A stretch of 64,000 nucleotides of DNA, taken from NCBI GenBank assembly GCA_030141605.1, contig JAQGDQ010000079.1:496001-560000 (forward strand). Reading direction: 5' to 3'. Under the pieces are notes generated by a model. The model had not been told where the DNA came from. It saw nothing but the letters and a program-made list of their open reading frames with translations, and ran no database searches. Origin of the DNA: Tubiluchus corallicola (lineage: Eukaryota > Priapulida > Priapulimorpha > Priapulimorphida > Tubiluchidae). How positions within the stretch are numbered: position 1 is the first letter of the stretch; each line of letters starts with the position of its first letter. Below are positions 24,012-36,231 of the stretch, in pieces. A program made the position numbers and the translations under genes.

Positions 24012-27000
24012 CTGTGTTGTAATGAAGACAAATAAATGCAATACATTAGAATATAAAAAACTAGTGCAGTAGGAATAACAATGATAATTTGAAATTCTAA
24101 CTGCACCAAAAACTGAATGGAAAAAAGAAATGCAAGAAAATTCTGTAACATTCTGTACTAATGATATTCAAAAACATAATGTAATGCAATTTACACACGA
24201 TAATGATTCAACATTTACATGCTGAGAGTTTTTGACATACAGGTATGCAGCATATTTATTCCACTTGTAATGGTCTTTACCCAACTATAAAAAACTAAAA
24301 GCTGCGAATAAATAGCTTCACTATAGATATGCAATTTTCGAAAACAGCAACACTGGACACTCTCTATTCAACAATTGACAGTTTCTTGTTGCAGCTGTGT
24401 GCAAAGACAAGTAATCTGCTTGCTTTAGAGCCATATAACTTATAAAATGTAAATGAATTAACTCTGCTGCTGCAAGAAACATGTGGCTGCATGTTTTTCA
24501 TCAGTTTAGTCATCTACAGTAATGAAGCAGTGCTTTACAAAAAGAAAGCCTTGCCAATAAACATAAAGTGTACCTCGGGAGCTCTGCACACAAAATCATC
24601 ATACTCCTGCTTCGTACGAAAATAGAAACCAATAGTACAGCTTGGATCCATCTTAGTAAAAGACATTTTTCGTGGAGTCATGCAATGAAACGTCTTAAAA
24701 CAAAGAAACACACCAAAAATTACAACAATCTTCATAGCTGCCAACCATTTGAAGTAAAAATGAGTGTGAAACATATAAAGCCCGAGCTGGGTCGGGATGC
24801 CCCAGAAATTTTTGCTTTTTTTGGATATTAAAATCAAATTAGCAAAAACATGAGGCAAGAAATATAAAATTAATGTAATTTAAAGGCACTTGTGAGTTTT
24901 CTAGTGCTGTTATTCGACTTCACCAAGCTTTATATATAAATAACCATGTCCTTTTGTACACATGAAAAAGCTGAAAAGCTCAAAAGTGCTTAATTTTCAA
25001 TAATTGTAATACCCTTTAGTGTAATATATATCGTGAGATTCAGGAATGCTACTCTATTATTGAGAGTACTACTATTAATTACGTTGTGCTTGATACCAGT
25101 AGCAAAGGAAGCCATTCAAATCAAGTGATTTGGAAACTTGTGTGTGAAGGTGTGGAATGTGTGAGAACAGAAACTTGATGCATGTGCACGTATGAAAGAC
25201 CTAAAATGCGTATAAAATATGCATAGTGCATGAGAATTGGCAGGTCTGTATCTTTGTGCTGAATAAAAATTTAATCATTTAGCACTTTTGTTAACCAAAG
25301 TTAGTTTAAATATTGTTTATATATTAGCTTAATTACACCTTAGCATAATCCTTTGCAAGCCTATAACTGATTGTTAATATTCTTTATCTTCAACTAGGGA
25401 CTAGCTGTGACAGGACAACTAGTTCTTAGGGCATATTACACCTCAAGAGGCAGCACCATAATAGTTTATAAATACCACGAAAAAAGGAAAAAATTAATGC
25501 ATATACTACCGTGGCATCCAGATAGTAGTACACAGTACAGGATTTTTTCCTAAAATCTTGCCAATAAGAAATTTTTCAATAATACTCAGTTGTTTTTGAA
25601 AGCCTTTTCAGCATTCCAAAGAAAAATTGTCCTATATTCTGACAATTGTATGCATGCAGTCTTGTAGGTTATTAGAACTGCGCCATTTGAGGTGTGAAAA
25701 TGTCCATTGCACGAAGGTTTCTGTATGCGAAAATCTAAATCAATAATTATCACCGGTGCAAGTCTCTGAATACACATATGCTTGTGCATTCATACATATT
25801 AATATCTTGAACTTATTACCGTAGTTCCTTACACTGAATTGACAAATAAATAATCCACTTGATGCTGACATAGCTCTCTGTCATGTTTCAAGAATACTTC
25901 AGCCATAGATACTTGAAACATAAATCACATAATTTAAAAATAACCAGGAACTTCAGCAAACAACTTCAGAAACAATAAAATGTCAATAAAAGCTTACCTC
26001 AATCTTAAAATCATTGGACTCACAGTTAATCGAATCCTGACAGTAATGAGGATCAAGAAATATTAATTTATCACCTGAAAAGATTTATTAAAGCAGGCAT
26101 AATATAAAATTTAAGTTAATAAAAACATTGTTTGCTGGAAGACTAACAATTACACCCAAATTAAAGAACTGCAATTTTTCTACAAACAAAAACAGCAATT
26201 GATATGTTCAACATGTACACACATTTTGCCAAATTGACTGAATCTCTATGGTTGTGCACTGTAACAGTCTTGACTTAGCTATTTTGGTGACAAAAAGTGA
26301 TAAAAAATGATAGAGAACTTTCTAGCAAATAATTTAAGACAAGGTTATAAACTTTCTAACTTTGAATGAACACAAAAAAGCTGTTAATTATTAAAAAATA
26401 TTTTACCTTGCCAGCCAATAAAATACAAAGAATGTTTTGGCCGTCCACCTATAATCCCCAAACAGCACTTTTCATTAAGTACTTTCTTAATGCAAGGTTT
26501 ATATAGTTCATTCAGACACTCTCCACCTAATCTCATTGGAACCAGAAGGACTAAAGCTTTCCAGCTTTCATTAGATGAAGAGCACGTAGATGGCATCATG
26601 TTAGTGTAGCACACACGTTGATTATTGCTAGACACATTATTCTCTTCTTGCACAGTATTTTGTTTATCACTACAATGTTCAGATGAACTATGATGATTTT
26701 TGGTTAAATCTTCACTTGCAAGGTGTACCTGGCATCTAGTTTCTCTACCATTTGAAAATTCACCAGCTACGCCTGCTAGTTCCACATTCTCGTCTCGCAA
26801 AGCAGCAGTTTGTTTAGGTACGGCACCACAGGATTTCTTAGTAGTGGTTGTATCACTAAATTGCTCAAGAGCAAAAACAAAACTTTTACTAACCCTGTCT
26901 AGAAATGAGTTGTTCTTTTTAGCATTTAGACTATTTGTGTTAGACGTATTTTTGTATAATACATTACGGTTAGATTCAGTTGATCTACCAGATACAAAAC

Positions 27001-30000
27001 TATCACAGGTAGCTTTACTTACACTACTGTCATTCTCTACACGAATTTCAGATAGAGCATTACTTCTAATAGTTGTTGATTTATTAGGATTACCATCATC
27101 AGCAACAACACTACGACAAGTGTGATCAGCTGACTTAAAGTCAAACTTAAAACTCATTTTGTTTTCACGTGTTCCTTTATCTGCACAATCTAAATTTTTA
27201 GGCAAAGCATGTAATGAAGAACTGCAAGTACTTGTCTGTCTGTGGCGATCCTTTTCGACAGCACTGGTTGTCATCAATGATGCGGAAACTGTATCTGATC
27301 CACTTTTCACGTGGTAAGAACTCTTGGACTTTGTCCCTTCTGAATACCAATTTGTCACAGCAGCATTAGAATTCTCACAACAAGTTTGTGCAAATTGACC
27401 AAGCTTATGCATTCCACTTTGTTGGTCATTCAACATATCAGTGCTTTGACCCGAAACTGTTGTCGGACTCGTAGGACCACTTATATTTGGAGAATGTTCT
27501 GAAATGATATCTTCAGTATCTACTGACTCCAAAGATTCTGGATCATTGAGGGGCCAACAGTGTACATGTTTCTCAGTTTGTGCACAATTAGTCACATCAC
27601 TATATGCATTTGGGACTTCAACGTAATCATATAAACTTGGAAACAACAAGCTCTTTGCAGAAAATTCATGAAATGCATTAGGATCATCCATTTCTATAAA
27701 CTGACCATCATCTAACTCAGATTGATTAATCATTTCATCAACAGTTGTGCGGGCTTCTTCTGTTGCTGTAGAAGTATTACTTTGGCTACAAAGTCTCAAA
27801 ATATCTTCTTTGTAAACTAGAAAAATTCAAAAGCATTTTAAAAAGATACAAGTAGCAAACTGATAAACATATATTCAAAATTTATCAGACAGTATTTTAA
27901 ATAAATATAATGCCTGCTATAAATCATTAATGTACTATGCTGCTTGTAAACCAACCAGAAAATAGCATGGCAGACTGTTTAATTCAATGATTGGTTATTT
28001 TTGAACATATAGCTACTTGTATGGCAACCAGTATGCACATGAAATGCTTACATCTCAAGCAACATGTGCAGGTTATTGACATAGCAAATCTCTGACTACC
28101 GAAGTTCATAATTATATTTCTTTCATACCTGTACCATCTTGAGCTACATATAGACAGATCTGACTCAGTGTTGGATGCAAGGCAAACTCAACTGCTGAAT
28201 CCATAGCTGCCCTGCAAGATAAGCAAATAATTAACTCAGTATGCAGCCAACTCCTTATTAAGACCAACAGGTTAATTTGAAATGGAAGAATGGTACAGAA
28301 ATACACAAGTATAGAAACAAATATGATGTTTTTTATGCTTTAAGTACATTAAATTCAATTATTTTCTTTAAAATAAGTTGGCAGTATCCTTTTCGCAACT
28401 TTAATTATAGTTTGGTACTATAGCACATACAGATGTGTAAAGTGGGATCTTGAAAGGAATTCAAAGTTCACTAAATGAAACTTAGCTTGTTATTGCCAAT
28501 TATTTAAATCTACAACCAAGAAAATCCTATGTAATTTGGTAAGAAAAGAATGAAAAGTAAACTTAATGTGAGGTAAGAATCGTAATTTGGTTTACAAATA
28601 GAGCAGGTATTATAAATTTTGGTTAACTGCAGATGAACTTTTGAATTTTTTTCCAAAGACAGTAGTCTAACATCACATTAATAACCACACTTTAAGTAAA
28701 AAATCTAACACTACCTCATATCACTTACTTTAAAATATAAGCTGCAGATACTGGACCGTACCAATCGCCAGGTTTCTTTCCCATAGTCTCACCAATCCGG
28801 GCTAACCGATGTATGGAAAATGGATGTTGTTTGTCTGGACTGTCAGCAAACCACCGAATAATCTGACGATGAATCATCATGGTGGCCTTTGACTGAGACT
28901 TGTACACGTTCCAGTCTGAAATACATAGCAAAATAGATAACAAAGTTAACTAGTATGCTAAAGTAATTTGAGCTTTCATGCGACTATTATGGTAGTTGGT
29001 TAATTAAAAACTGGCAAACCAGGTTTCAATTTGACTGTTTTCAATTCATTTGTCATAAAATTAATTTACTCTTTTATGTAACTAATCAACGTTTTGCTAT
29101 TAATTCTGTTTTTCATCTCGTGCAACAGTTAATGAAAGCACATAATCACAGTAACCTGATTACGGGCCAGAAAGAGGATGGTTTATTTTGAAGTCCATAA
29201 AAATGAAACAAAAAATTATGATAATTAACACTTTTCTGTTTAACACTTCAATTATCACTGAGGTTTTCTTGGAGCTGTGTTCACGGGTGGTTGAGGCTTA
29301 AATAAAAATTTGGAACTTATTGATGGTGAACAAAAATGTTTATTTTGGCAGTTAACATAAAAAAGCAAGTAAAAGAAGAAAAACACATTAAAGCAATCAA
29401 CCCAGACCTGCCGTGAGTACATGTGCCATCTCTCTCATCTCAGCGTAGAGTGCCTGACCAATTCGCAAACAATGCCTTTGAGCACGCAGCCAAAACTTAG
29501 AAGAATTGCACGCTGGCGCTGTCAACCACATAGCACACTAAACTCACGGCAGTTACAGTACAATTTAAAGAGACTACAATGATGACACAAATTGCCCAAG
29601 TTTAGCAAAGATTTTTAACTTTTTGCTGTAACATGTTAGTTGAGTTCACGCATAAGCAAGCACTTAATGTAAGGTTTAATAAGAATTTGTGAAAAATACA
29701 GGAAATAGTTTAAATCTTTAACGAAATGTTTCGTGCACATGAATCAAGTGCTGAAATGAAAACTGACTGCTAATATATTGTTATGAACACTTTACTATAG
29801 ATGAATGTTTAGCTAGTATTATATAGATGAATGTTTAGCTAGTATTATGCATAGGTATTGTAAGTAACGCGAGATGGGAAAGCCACACACCTGTCCTTCA
29901 ACAAGTGCATAAGTGGGAAACTATGTTGTCGTCCTAGTTTTATTTCGACGGCTTCAGTCGGCATGTTTTTCGCTATGAAGTAAAGATGTTTTTTCTGTAC

Positions 30001-33000
30001 GTTTTACCTGAGGACTATGTAATTTGCTGCAATTTGGCATTTAGCATTTTTACAACTGGGATTACAGTTAAAGGACAGCAACGTTTTCGAGCAGTCCAGA
30101 TATGTTGTGATAGACTTTGTGCACCCTCGGAATTTACAGCCAAATGGATACTTGGGACAGTTTGCTTAATCCGTTATGGTATTAGTACTGTTCATGTGGA
30201 AGGTTGGACTGAAAAACACTGCAGAAATTTACCTGACGCCAGCCTCTGAGGAAGCTAAACCATTCTCGATGTTACCTCACCTACTTCATCTACTGGACAG
30301 TGCAGACTTCATTTACAGTGACATCACCAATGACTTATGTGGCATGCCAAGATGTTAATGGACAGTGAACCATCTCAGTGTGGACAGGTTTTTTGGTGCA
30401 CCTCCCAGGGAAAGAGTAACTAGTGAGTACCTAGTGTATTAGATCTTGATTTGTTTATCTTTAGTTGAATTTTGCCTCGTATTTATTTTTCTTGGTAAAC
30501 AACACTATGTCTAAGAAATTTTGCAACAATTTGAATGTTTGTTTGTTTGAAGTTATACCATGATTTAAGTTTGCTTTATCTGAAAAACAGCTACGCTCTA
30601 GTGATTAAGTATAGTCTTATTGTCTTTGAAAGTACTTTTAATTTTAAACCAAGAGGGAGTGCAGCACTGATTGCTTTTGAAAATTATCTTTGATCATCAC
30701 AAATTTGTTCATTAAATTTTAATCGTTTCTATACACAAAAAAATATGTATTTTGGAGTGCGTCTTTTTGTGAATGTTTAAAAAGTATTTAAATGGTAAAA
30801 ATATCACGAATAGTTCACACTTTGTTTGCTAAACACAATAACAGCAACTCAAAGCCGACACTTAAGATCCCACTCATGATTCAAACCCATATCTTTTGTC
30901 TCAAGGTAAGCCCCGTAGAGGTACCTAGGGGAAACTGATTCAGTTTCTAAACTACTAACATCTGTGTACTACTACCTCACCGCTCAGCTAGGAGTACCAT
31001 ACTAGTTTGGGAATTGTTGAATTAATCTGGTTTAAATAAAGAACAGAAAACAAGTAAAGTTTAAATTTAAAAAGCTTGAATAATGACAAGTACTTAATGA
31101 GAAAATTATAACTATACAGTTTGCAAACCACATTTTACCTCGAGTAAGAAAGTGCACCACTAACGCCTGGGCTAACAGCATCTGAGCAGAACGCAGCATG
31201 CATCCCCAGCCGCAATCTGTAGTTAAATTAGAGCCGGGCAGCATCGGAAACTCTTGTCTGTATGTAAACCAAATTCGTGACGTGAAGTCTTGTTGGAAGT
31301 GATCAAAAACCGACGGAGCATCTTTGTGTTCATTTCTCTCAACTGAAAAAATGGTCAAATTGGTTGGATTTTAATCAAATGTTATTTATTTTAATAAAAA
31401 GAAGTTCGAAGTTTGGAAGACAAAATTAAATAAATTAAAAAATTCTAGGGAATAACCTAAAAACAAGAGAAAATATTAGGTAAGCCTGATCCAAAAAATT
31501 TTATTTAACTTTATGAAAATAAATAAGCGATCTTTGCAAATTACGAGTATGCCAGTGTTTTGTAAGAGAAACACGGCACTCGTAATAGACAATGTGCAGA
31601 CATTTCATAGAATTCCTAGGCATTTCATGTAGTACCTACCCATTTTCAGAAAATATGAAATAAATCTTTTTGATGCAGTGCTTTCAAGCTTTGCCTAAAC
31701 ATTTTGTATAATGGCTGGGATCTATATAAAATGCACGATGTGCTTTGGCAAAGAGTAAAATGAACAAATGAATCCTACTCTTCAACAAAAGTACTTCCAT
31801 CAGCAAAGACTTCCCCCACCCTGAACATCAATTGTGACTAGCACATCACCAACAACACCATTTGAAAGAACAAACACCCAGAACATCGTGTCCACCCTCA
31901 TGACATGCTATCTTCATATGTCATGACATGTCATAATGATGCAGGACACCGAGATTCCTCATCAAATTCTCTTCATTGAACTCACAATAAGCAAAAGACC
32001 ATGAGGGCTCCCCCTTTTGTTGTTACAAAGACCAATTGCAATTCACCCTCAAATAAACAGGAATCAAAGTTATAACATTTAAAAACGAAGCACATTAGCA
32101 TTTTGAAAGTGAAAAAGGAGGAGAGAAGAAAAGTGGCAATAAAGCAAGATCGAGATTCAACAAGCTCAAATGAACCAACAAAAAGTCTCAAATGAACCAA
32201 CAACATTCAAACAAGAATTGGTTTCTTGAATGATCAAAGGCACCACCATAAAAGAGGAAAAACACTGGAACTTAAATTCTTTGATGCGAGAAAAGGCCAA
32301 AGAATGATTGCTTCAAAGAATTTTGTTTCAAATTCACACATTCCATAAAATAAAATTGGCATTATAGAAAATTATACCAGAACACTTGATCATTTATTTT
32401 GTATTTAGGTTACCTCAATTATCTAAGAATTACGTACATGTACTTGGCATAAACAAACTTCTGCACTGTACATAATGCCTAGGAGAAGCGTAGAAGCAAT
32501 TATATTAGATACTTTGCCTGATTCGTTTTGGCACTCCATAAAATGGTTAGGCTTCTACAGAATTCACACTGCCGTTAACATATATACATTGCCAATGCTC
32601 TACAAACATTTTTTAAGCAAATCAATGAAAATACAATACAAACCACATCTGCTATTTTGTGTCGAGTTTCACATTTTTTGCTTTTCCAGCTTAAATGAAT
32701 GTTATTCAAGAAAGTAAATACTATAACTAGTAGTAAAAAGCTACTAAGTAATTTTCCTCTATAATAAAAACGTCATTTTTCAAGAGTGAAGAAATGCATT
32801 AGAAAAACCTATGTCCCTTGCAGCATTTTTCATTTAGTTATAATCTGACTTACTTATTAAGTAGTACAGTACAAAAGTATTATACATACACATTTCTAAT
32901 GTTATAATCACACAAAATTTTTGATTTTGATAAATAAGTCAAGATTTTATTATATAGAACTAAATTTGCATTTTAAGAGATTTTTTATATTATTATTATG

Positions 33001-33994
33001 TAGTGCATTATTCTAATCAACATTTCATTTTATCACAGTGTTATACCTGTTAACTTTGATTCATAGTAGCATTTGCCAAGTAGGTAAATTGGATTCTCCT
33101 TATTGAATGTTGTGTTACTCATTCTAGCTGTCCAGCCTACACAAACAAATAAAACAGTAATTATTGCATTAACATATTAACATTTTACTCTGATGTATGA
33201 CTGAAAGAATCAAGCAGCTCCTTTATGTCATGGTGAAGATCTTTCGAAAACTAATAAAATACTATTCTATTGTTCTTAAAGTTGTTACTTGCAGTTGATG
33301 CGAAATTGCTACTTGCAATGTTTTTACACAAGTAGTCTTTCATATTCCTGTAATTAATATAATACATTATATTCTGTTGGAAACACAATAAAGATTTCTT
33401 ATGCCTGTTATGGACCAATGATGGACCAAACCCATAATTAAATTGATACCAAACTTGAAAAACAGAAGATGTGAAAAAAACTTGAGATACAGCCAAGATT
33501 TGAACTGGGGTGCAATAACTTTTACTTCTAATATTGAATGGCTTGTTACGCAGCCATTAGCTTCCTCATTAGTGTCAAAAACATCACGCTAGATTCATAC
33601 TGTACATCAGTGGCTCCAAAGAAACAACATTGCGTTGCTAAGAAACAAAATGGTCGAAATTAAAGAAAATAATAATTCTGACTTAAATTTATAAAGTTCT
33701 AAGGTTTGATAAATTGATGTTCAGTTGCTCACCATATTTCATATTATTCCACACAGAAATTAGCTTTGTTTTGACCTGTGCTGCTTTTTCATCCCACTCA
33801 TCAGATTCTTTCATGGTAGTTGTTGTAGGTTGACCACTAAGTAGGGAACTACCAGCACGAATCGACTCACTTTTATCAGTTTTTGCTGACTGACTATGAC
33901 GCAAGCGCTGACTGTGAAAGGATTTCTCCTCTTCATTAGCCACTGAATCATCACAAGTTAATGGGAATGACGTAGCTTTACTATTACGACGCAT
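23832..33994 (-). CDS. ATG4C: ATG4 autophagy cysteine protease, ATG4C-like
   Basis: Nine exons, in coding order: 33733-33994, 33047-33136, 31139-31342, 28729-28915, 28129-28211, 26407-27816, 25998-26074, 24574-24693, 23832-24011. They sum to 2613 nt (870 aa) with all phases consistent. ATG4 processes and delipidates Atg8/LC3/GABARAP proteins in the cytosol. Seen: [11 protein letters not shown] with the catalytic Cys about residue 165; FLDPHYCQ giving Asp753 and His755; [32 protein letters not shown]. The tail PEEFVFL resembles the vertebrate ATG4C ending and is a plausible LIR. The N-terminal extension and WNNMKYG also fit ATG4C/D. Unusual: roughly residues 285-690 are a Ser/Asn/Thr-rich insert, against about 20 residues in vertebrates. 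Start chosen at the first ATG of an uninterrupted exon; a further 5' UTR exon is possible. Confidence 0.93.
24574..24693 (-). CDS. ATG4C: ATG4 exon 8
   Basis: Exactly 40 codons, phase 0-0. [20 protein letters not shown] and [14 protein letters not shown] are near-diagnostic for ATG4C/D. Confidence 0.92.
25998..26074 (-). CDS. ATG4C: ATG4 exon 7 (catalytic Asp-Pro-His)
   Basis: 77 nt, entering in phase 1 and leaving in phase 0. It encodes [17 protein letters not shown] and SNDFKIE. The DPH triplet supplies the Asp and His of the catalytic triad. Confidence 0.92.
26407..27816 (-). CDS. ATG4C: ATG4 exon 6 (giant insert exon)
   Basis: 1410 nt, 470 codons, phase 1-1. It begins [10 protein letters not shown], directly continuing the catalytic-domain strand. 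About 400 low-complexity residues follow, rich in Ser, Asn, Thr and Asp with scattered Cys. It ends with conserved [15 protein letters not shown] and [17 protein letters not shown]. The insert has no recognised domain and is predicted disordered. Being a single open exon, it is under at least frame-preserving constraint. Confidence 0.9.
28129..28211 (-). CDS. ATG4C: ATG4 exon 5
   Basis: 83 nt, entering in phase 2 and leaving in phase 1. It encodes [17 protein letters not shown] and [10 protein letters not shown], the central strand of the protease preceding the insert. Confidence 0.9.
28729..28915 (-). CDS. ATG4C: ATG4 exon 4
   Basis: 187 nt, entering in phase 1 and leaving in phase 2. It encodes [38 protein letters not shown] and [24 protein letters not shown] and GDWYGP are conserved ATG4 blocks. 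Confidence 0.92.
29408..29552. mobile_element. 145-bp inverted-repeat-bounded element
   Basis: Perfect 11-bp inverted repeats, CTGCCGTGAGT at 29408-29418 and its complement at 29542-29552, enclose a block richer in G+C than its surroundings, inside the ATG4 intron 3. It looks like a short MITE or a structured transcript. No clear target duplication was found. It also contains a 30-codon open stretch on the minus strand bounded by AG and GT, but that would break the ATG4 phase and has no known homologue. Confidence 0.45.
29797..29848. repeat. Perfect 26-bp tandem duplication
   Basis: Two identical adjacent copies of a 26-bp unit (29797-29822 and 29823-29848), unit starting ATAGATGAATGTTTAGCTAG. 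It lies in ATG4 intron 3. The perfect identity implies a recent slippage or duplication event. Confidence 0.9.
29986..30430 (+). other. Unidentified open-frame remnant, antisense within ATG4 intron 3
   Basis: Two overlapping plus-strand frames (29986-30249 and 30176-30358) have codon composition less AT-rich than the surrounding intron and read as fairly normal protein, for example [15 protein letters not shown] and [15 protein letters not shown]. There is no splice context and no family recognised. It may be a frameshifted retrocopy or transposon fragment. Confidence 0.25.
30860..30998 (-). repeat. tRNA-related SINE-like sequence
   Basis: On the minus strand, TAGCTGAGCGGTGAG resembles a Pol III A box and GGGTTTGAATCATGAG a B box. 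They lie about 100 bp apart, longer than in a tRNA, so this is at best a degraded SINE head. Confidence 0.3.
31139..31342 (-). CDS. ATG4C: ATG4 exon 3 (catalytic cysteine)
   Basis: 204 nt, phase 1-1. It encodes [16 protein letters not shown], then [20 protein letters not shown] and ALVVHFLTR. The Cys of GWGC is the nucleophile. Vertebrate ATG4C has a longer loop after HFLGR that is absent here, as exon 3 joins directly to DWNVYK. Confidence 0.94.
31343..33046. other. ATG4 intron 2, no feature beyond short duplications
   Basis: AT-rich. A 16-bp word CTCAAATGAACCAACA occurs twice about 25 bp apart around 32165-32205. No coding signal recognised. Confidence 0.5.
33047..33136 (-). CDS. ATG4C: ATG4 exon 2
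   Basis: 90 nt, phase 1-1. It encodes [20 protein letters not shown] and [10 protein letters not shown]; the 'P(V/I)(F/Y)LLGKCY' block is conserved in ATG4C/D. It was found from protein logic, being too short to stand out as an open frame. Confidence 0.88.
33733..33994 (-). CDS. ATG4C: ATG4 exon 1 with start codon
   Basis: 87 codons plus one base. It starts [10 protein letters not shown], continues with a Ser/Thr/Lys-rich segment, and ends [15 protein letters not shown] before a gtgagc donor. [11 protein letters not shown]-x-KY matches the first conserved helix of ATG4C. Confidence 0.88.
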
Positions 33995-36230
33995 AGCTAA
34001 CGTAGAGATTTACTACGTTGAGAAATAAAAATCATTATTTTTATGTAATTTATCCATTAACATGTTTTTAAGTAACAATTCTTATATCACTCATAACAGC
34101 AAACACGACATCCAATATATTAGAAACTAGCACTATGGGGCACCTATAACTCTCAAGTACTTTTGTGCTCATAGACAAAGATTTCTTCTAATTCTCACAG
34201 AGCCCTCATTTGCATGCGCGGGTAATTGTGGGCCCTTTTCACCCGAAAGAGGTAATATTATGATAGTATGCAGGATGAATTTGCAAGGTTGATATGGAAA
34301 ACAAAAAGATGTAGTGGAGCTGCTGTGAGAGAAAAGGTTGGATTCTCAGCATTCAAAGAGAGAAGCGAAAGCACGTTTAAAGTATTTGAATAAAATTATA
34401 TTTATGGATAATGACAGATTCAATTCAATTTTATTTTCTCAATAGCAGTTACAATTCGTCATAATTATTTTTACATTTCATTGCAGCTGAGAAGGAGCAG
34501 CGAAAGACCTATTGGTCACTTGTTCAGCTGCCCCTTATTAAAAATACAAGTTTATTCACAGGGTGATGACATTTTTTAGGTGTTTGTGTATGTATAAAAG
34601 GCAAAAGCAACAAAAATCAACTCAAAGCAGAAATGCAATTCAAAGCATAACAAGGAATAACATCAAGCAAAAAATTAATGAAATTTAGCAACAAAAATCT
34701 ACCCAAAGCAAAAATGCAATTCCACTCAGAATAAAAGGAAGTTTTCACAAGCAATGCAAAACGGAATAGTTATAGCAAAAAATTATATGTAACAAAATGA
34801 AACTCAAAGCGAAAATTTTATAAAACAAGACTTGTTAAAAGGGTAATATCCTTTGCCGTGTGTAGTACGATAAGTTCTGACCGGGTTAGAAGAATAACTT
34901 TTTAGCAGACATAAATTTAATTTAGAAGTCTTTGGAAATATTTTGGCACTAGGAGAACTTTCGTAGGATAGGTTGAAGAAAATTACTGACGTAAATTTTT
35001 AGTGAAAAACGTTGAAATGAGTCAATACATAAATTGCAGAACGTCAGGCAATCAGGCCCACTGTATTTTGGCTCTAACAGCTTTTCGATTGCTTATGCCA
35101 GGACTTACTCCCAGCCTCAGCGGTATTTAGATATGAAGCGCATAATAATATACAGGGAAAGTGTGTGTTCATGATTGTTTTTTATATTAAATTCATTAAA
35201 TAGCAGTGAAAGAGAAGATAGAATGGTGAAGCATTGCACTTGGGGCATATGTAATATGGATGTTCAGTACCCAGAAAGATTAGAAGTACGACTTGTTAGT
35301 TTCCTTAATCCAAAAAAAAACACTTAGACAAGTATCATCGTTTGATAGAAGCATGCGCGAGCAACTTGAACAGCTCAACTCATTCAAAATAATAAAAATC
35401 CTGCCGTCTGCTCAAAGTTTCCTGACATTTACCTGCTTGCTGCATGTAGAAATGTGACGTGCTATATTAAGACTTAACGCACAGGAATAAGATATTTCAG
35501 ATACTATACTGTACAGCATAACATAAGACTTCATTCGTTGCATGTGAGTGTATGAATGAACACTTGACTCAGTAGACAGTATGTTTTGTAATTATTAAAT
35601 AGTCGTAAAGTTTAGCTCGGCTAACTTAATTGATTTTTATTTAATTTATTCAGGTATATATATATTATATTATAATATGATATAATTTATTGTCATATAT
35701 TACTAGCTAACATTTTGAACATTGTATTATTTTTTCTACTGATAATAAACTAAACTGCTATGTGCTACTACCAAAAAATACCAATAAGCTTGCTGTGTAA
35801 TATGTTAATTGTTAACTTATTAATAACAGTAATTTTAATGATAGTATAGCAATTTAAATATGCTACTTAAACAATCTAGTCAATTGAAACAAATCTCAAA
35901 TGCTACAAATATTTCAAAAAATAAATTACTGAAGCAAAGAAGTACATTATTTACAACCTGTTGTCTGTTTGCGATTTTTAAAACTTTGCTCTTTTCTATT
36001 AATTTTTAAACAAAAGACTTTGGCAGATGACAACACAGGAGCTATCCATGTTCTCACCTTTGTTTAGATGCTATAGCAGCTTGCAGCCAGCGAATGTTTG
36101 TGAGAATGGGTGACGGAAAGGGGTTTACAACTATGGCAGAACAAATTTGAAGCATGCTTTACTGCTAATATATATTTTTGGACCAAATCCAAACCACGAT
36201 CTTACTTTGAAAGCTGAATGAATGGATTGT
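33995..36230. other. Intergenic region upstream of ATG4
   Basis: Holds the probable ATG4 promoter. A small CpG-containing patch (GCATGCGCGGGTAATTG, about 34213-34230) is the only departure from AT-rich sequence near the start and may mark it. The 34.6-kb tandem repeat lies here; no gene is visible. Confidence 0.4.
34607..34830. repeat. Degenerate tandem repeat, about 80-100 bp period
   Basis: GCAACAAAAATCAACTCAAAGCAGAAATGCAATTC at 34607 recurs in modified form at 34688 (81 bp on) and more diverged at 34789 (101 bp on), with similar spacer words (AGCAAAAAATTA). About 2.5 copies in total. Confidence 0.65.
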
Positions 36231-36231
36231 A

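Noticed and set aside
26700-27125. 141-codon plus-strand frame
   Set aside because: Antisense shadow of the ATG4 insert exon, whose minus-strand frame joins conserved ATG4 exons on both sides.
29410-29505. 30-codon AG/GT-bounded stretch as an extra ATG4 exon
   Set aside because: ATG4 exons 3 and 4 already join in phase at HFLTR-G/D-WNVYK as in invertebrate ATG4; inserting this would add no known ATG4 sequence.
33478-33600. tRNA-like B box (AGTTCAAATCTTG on the minus strand)
   Set aside because: No convincing A box or arm pairing; kept only as a weak hint of a SINE fragment.
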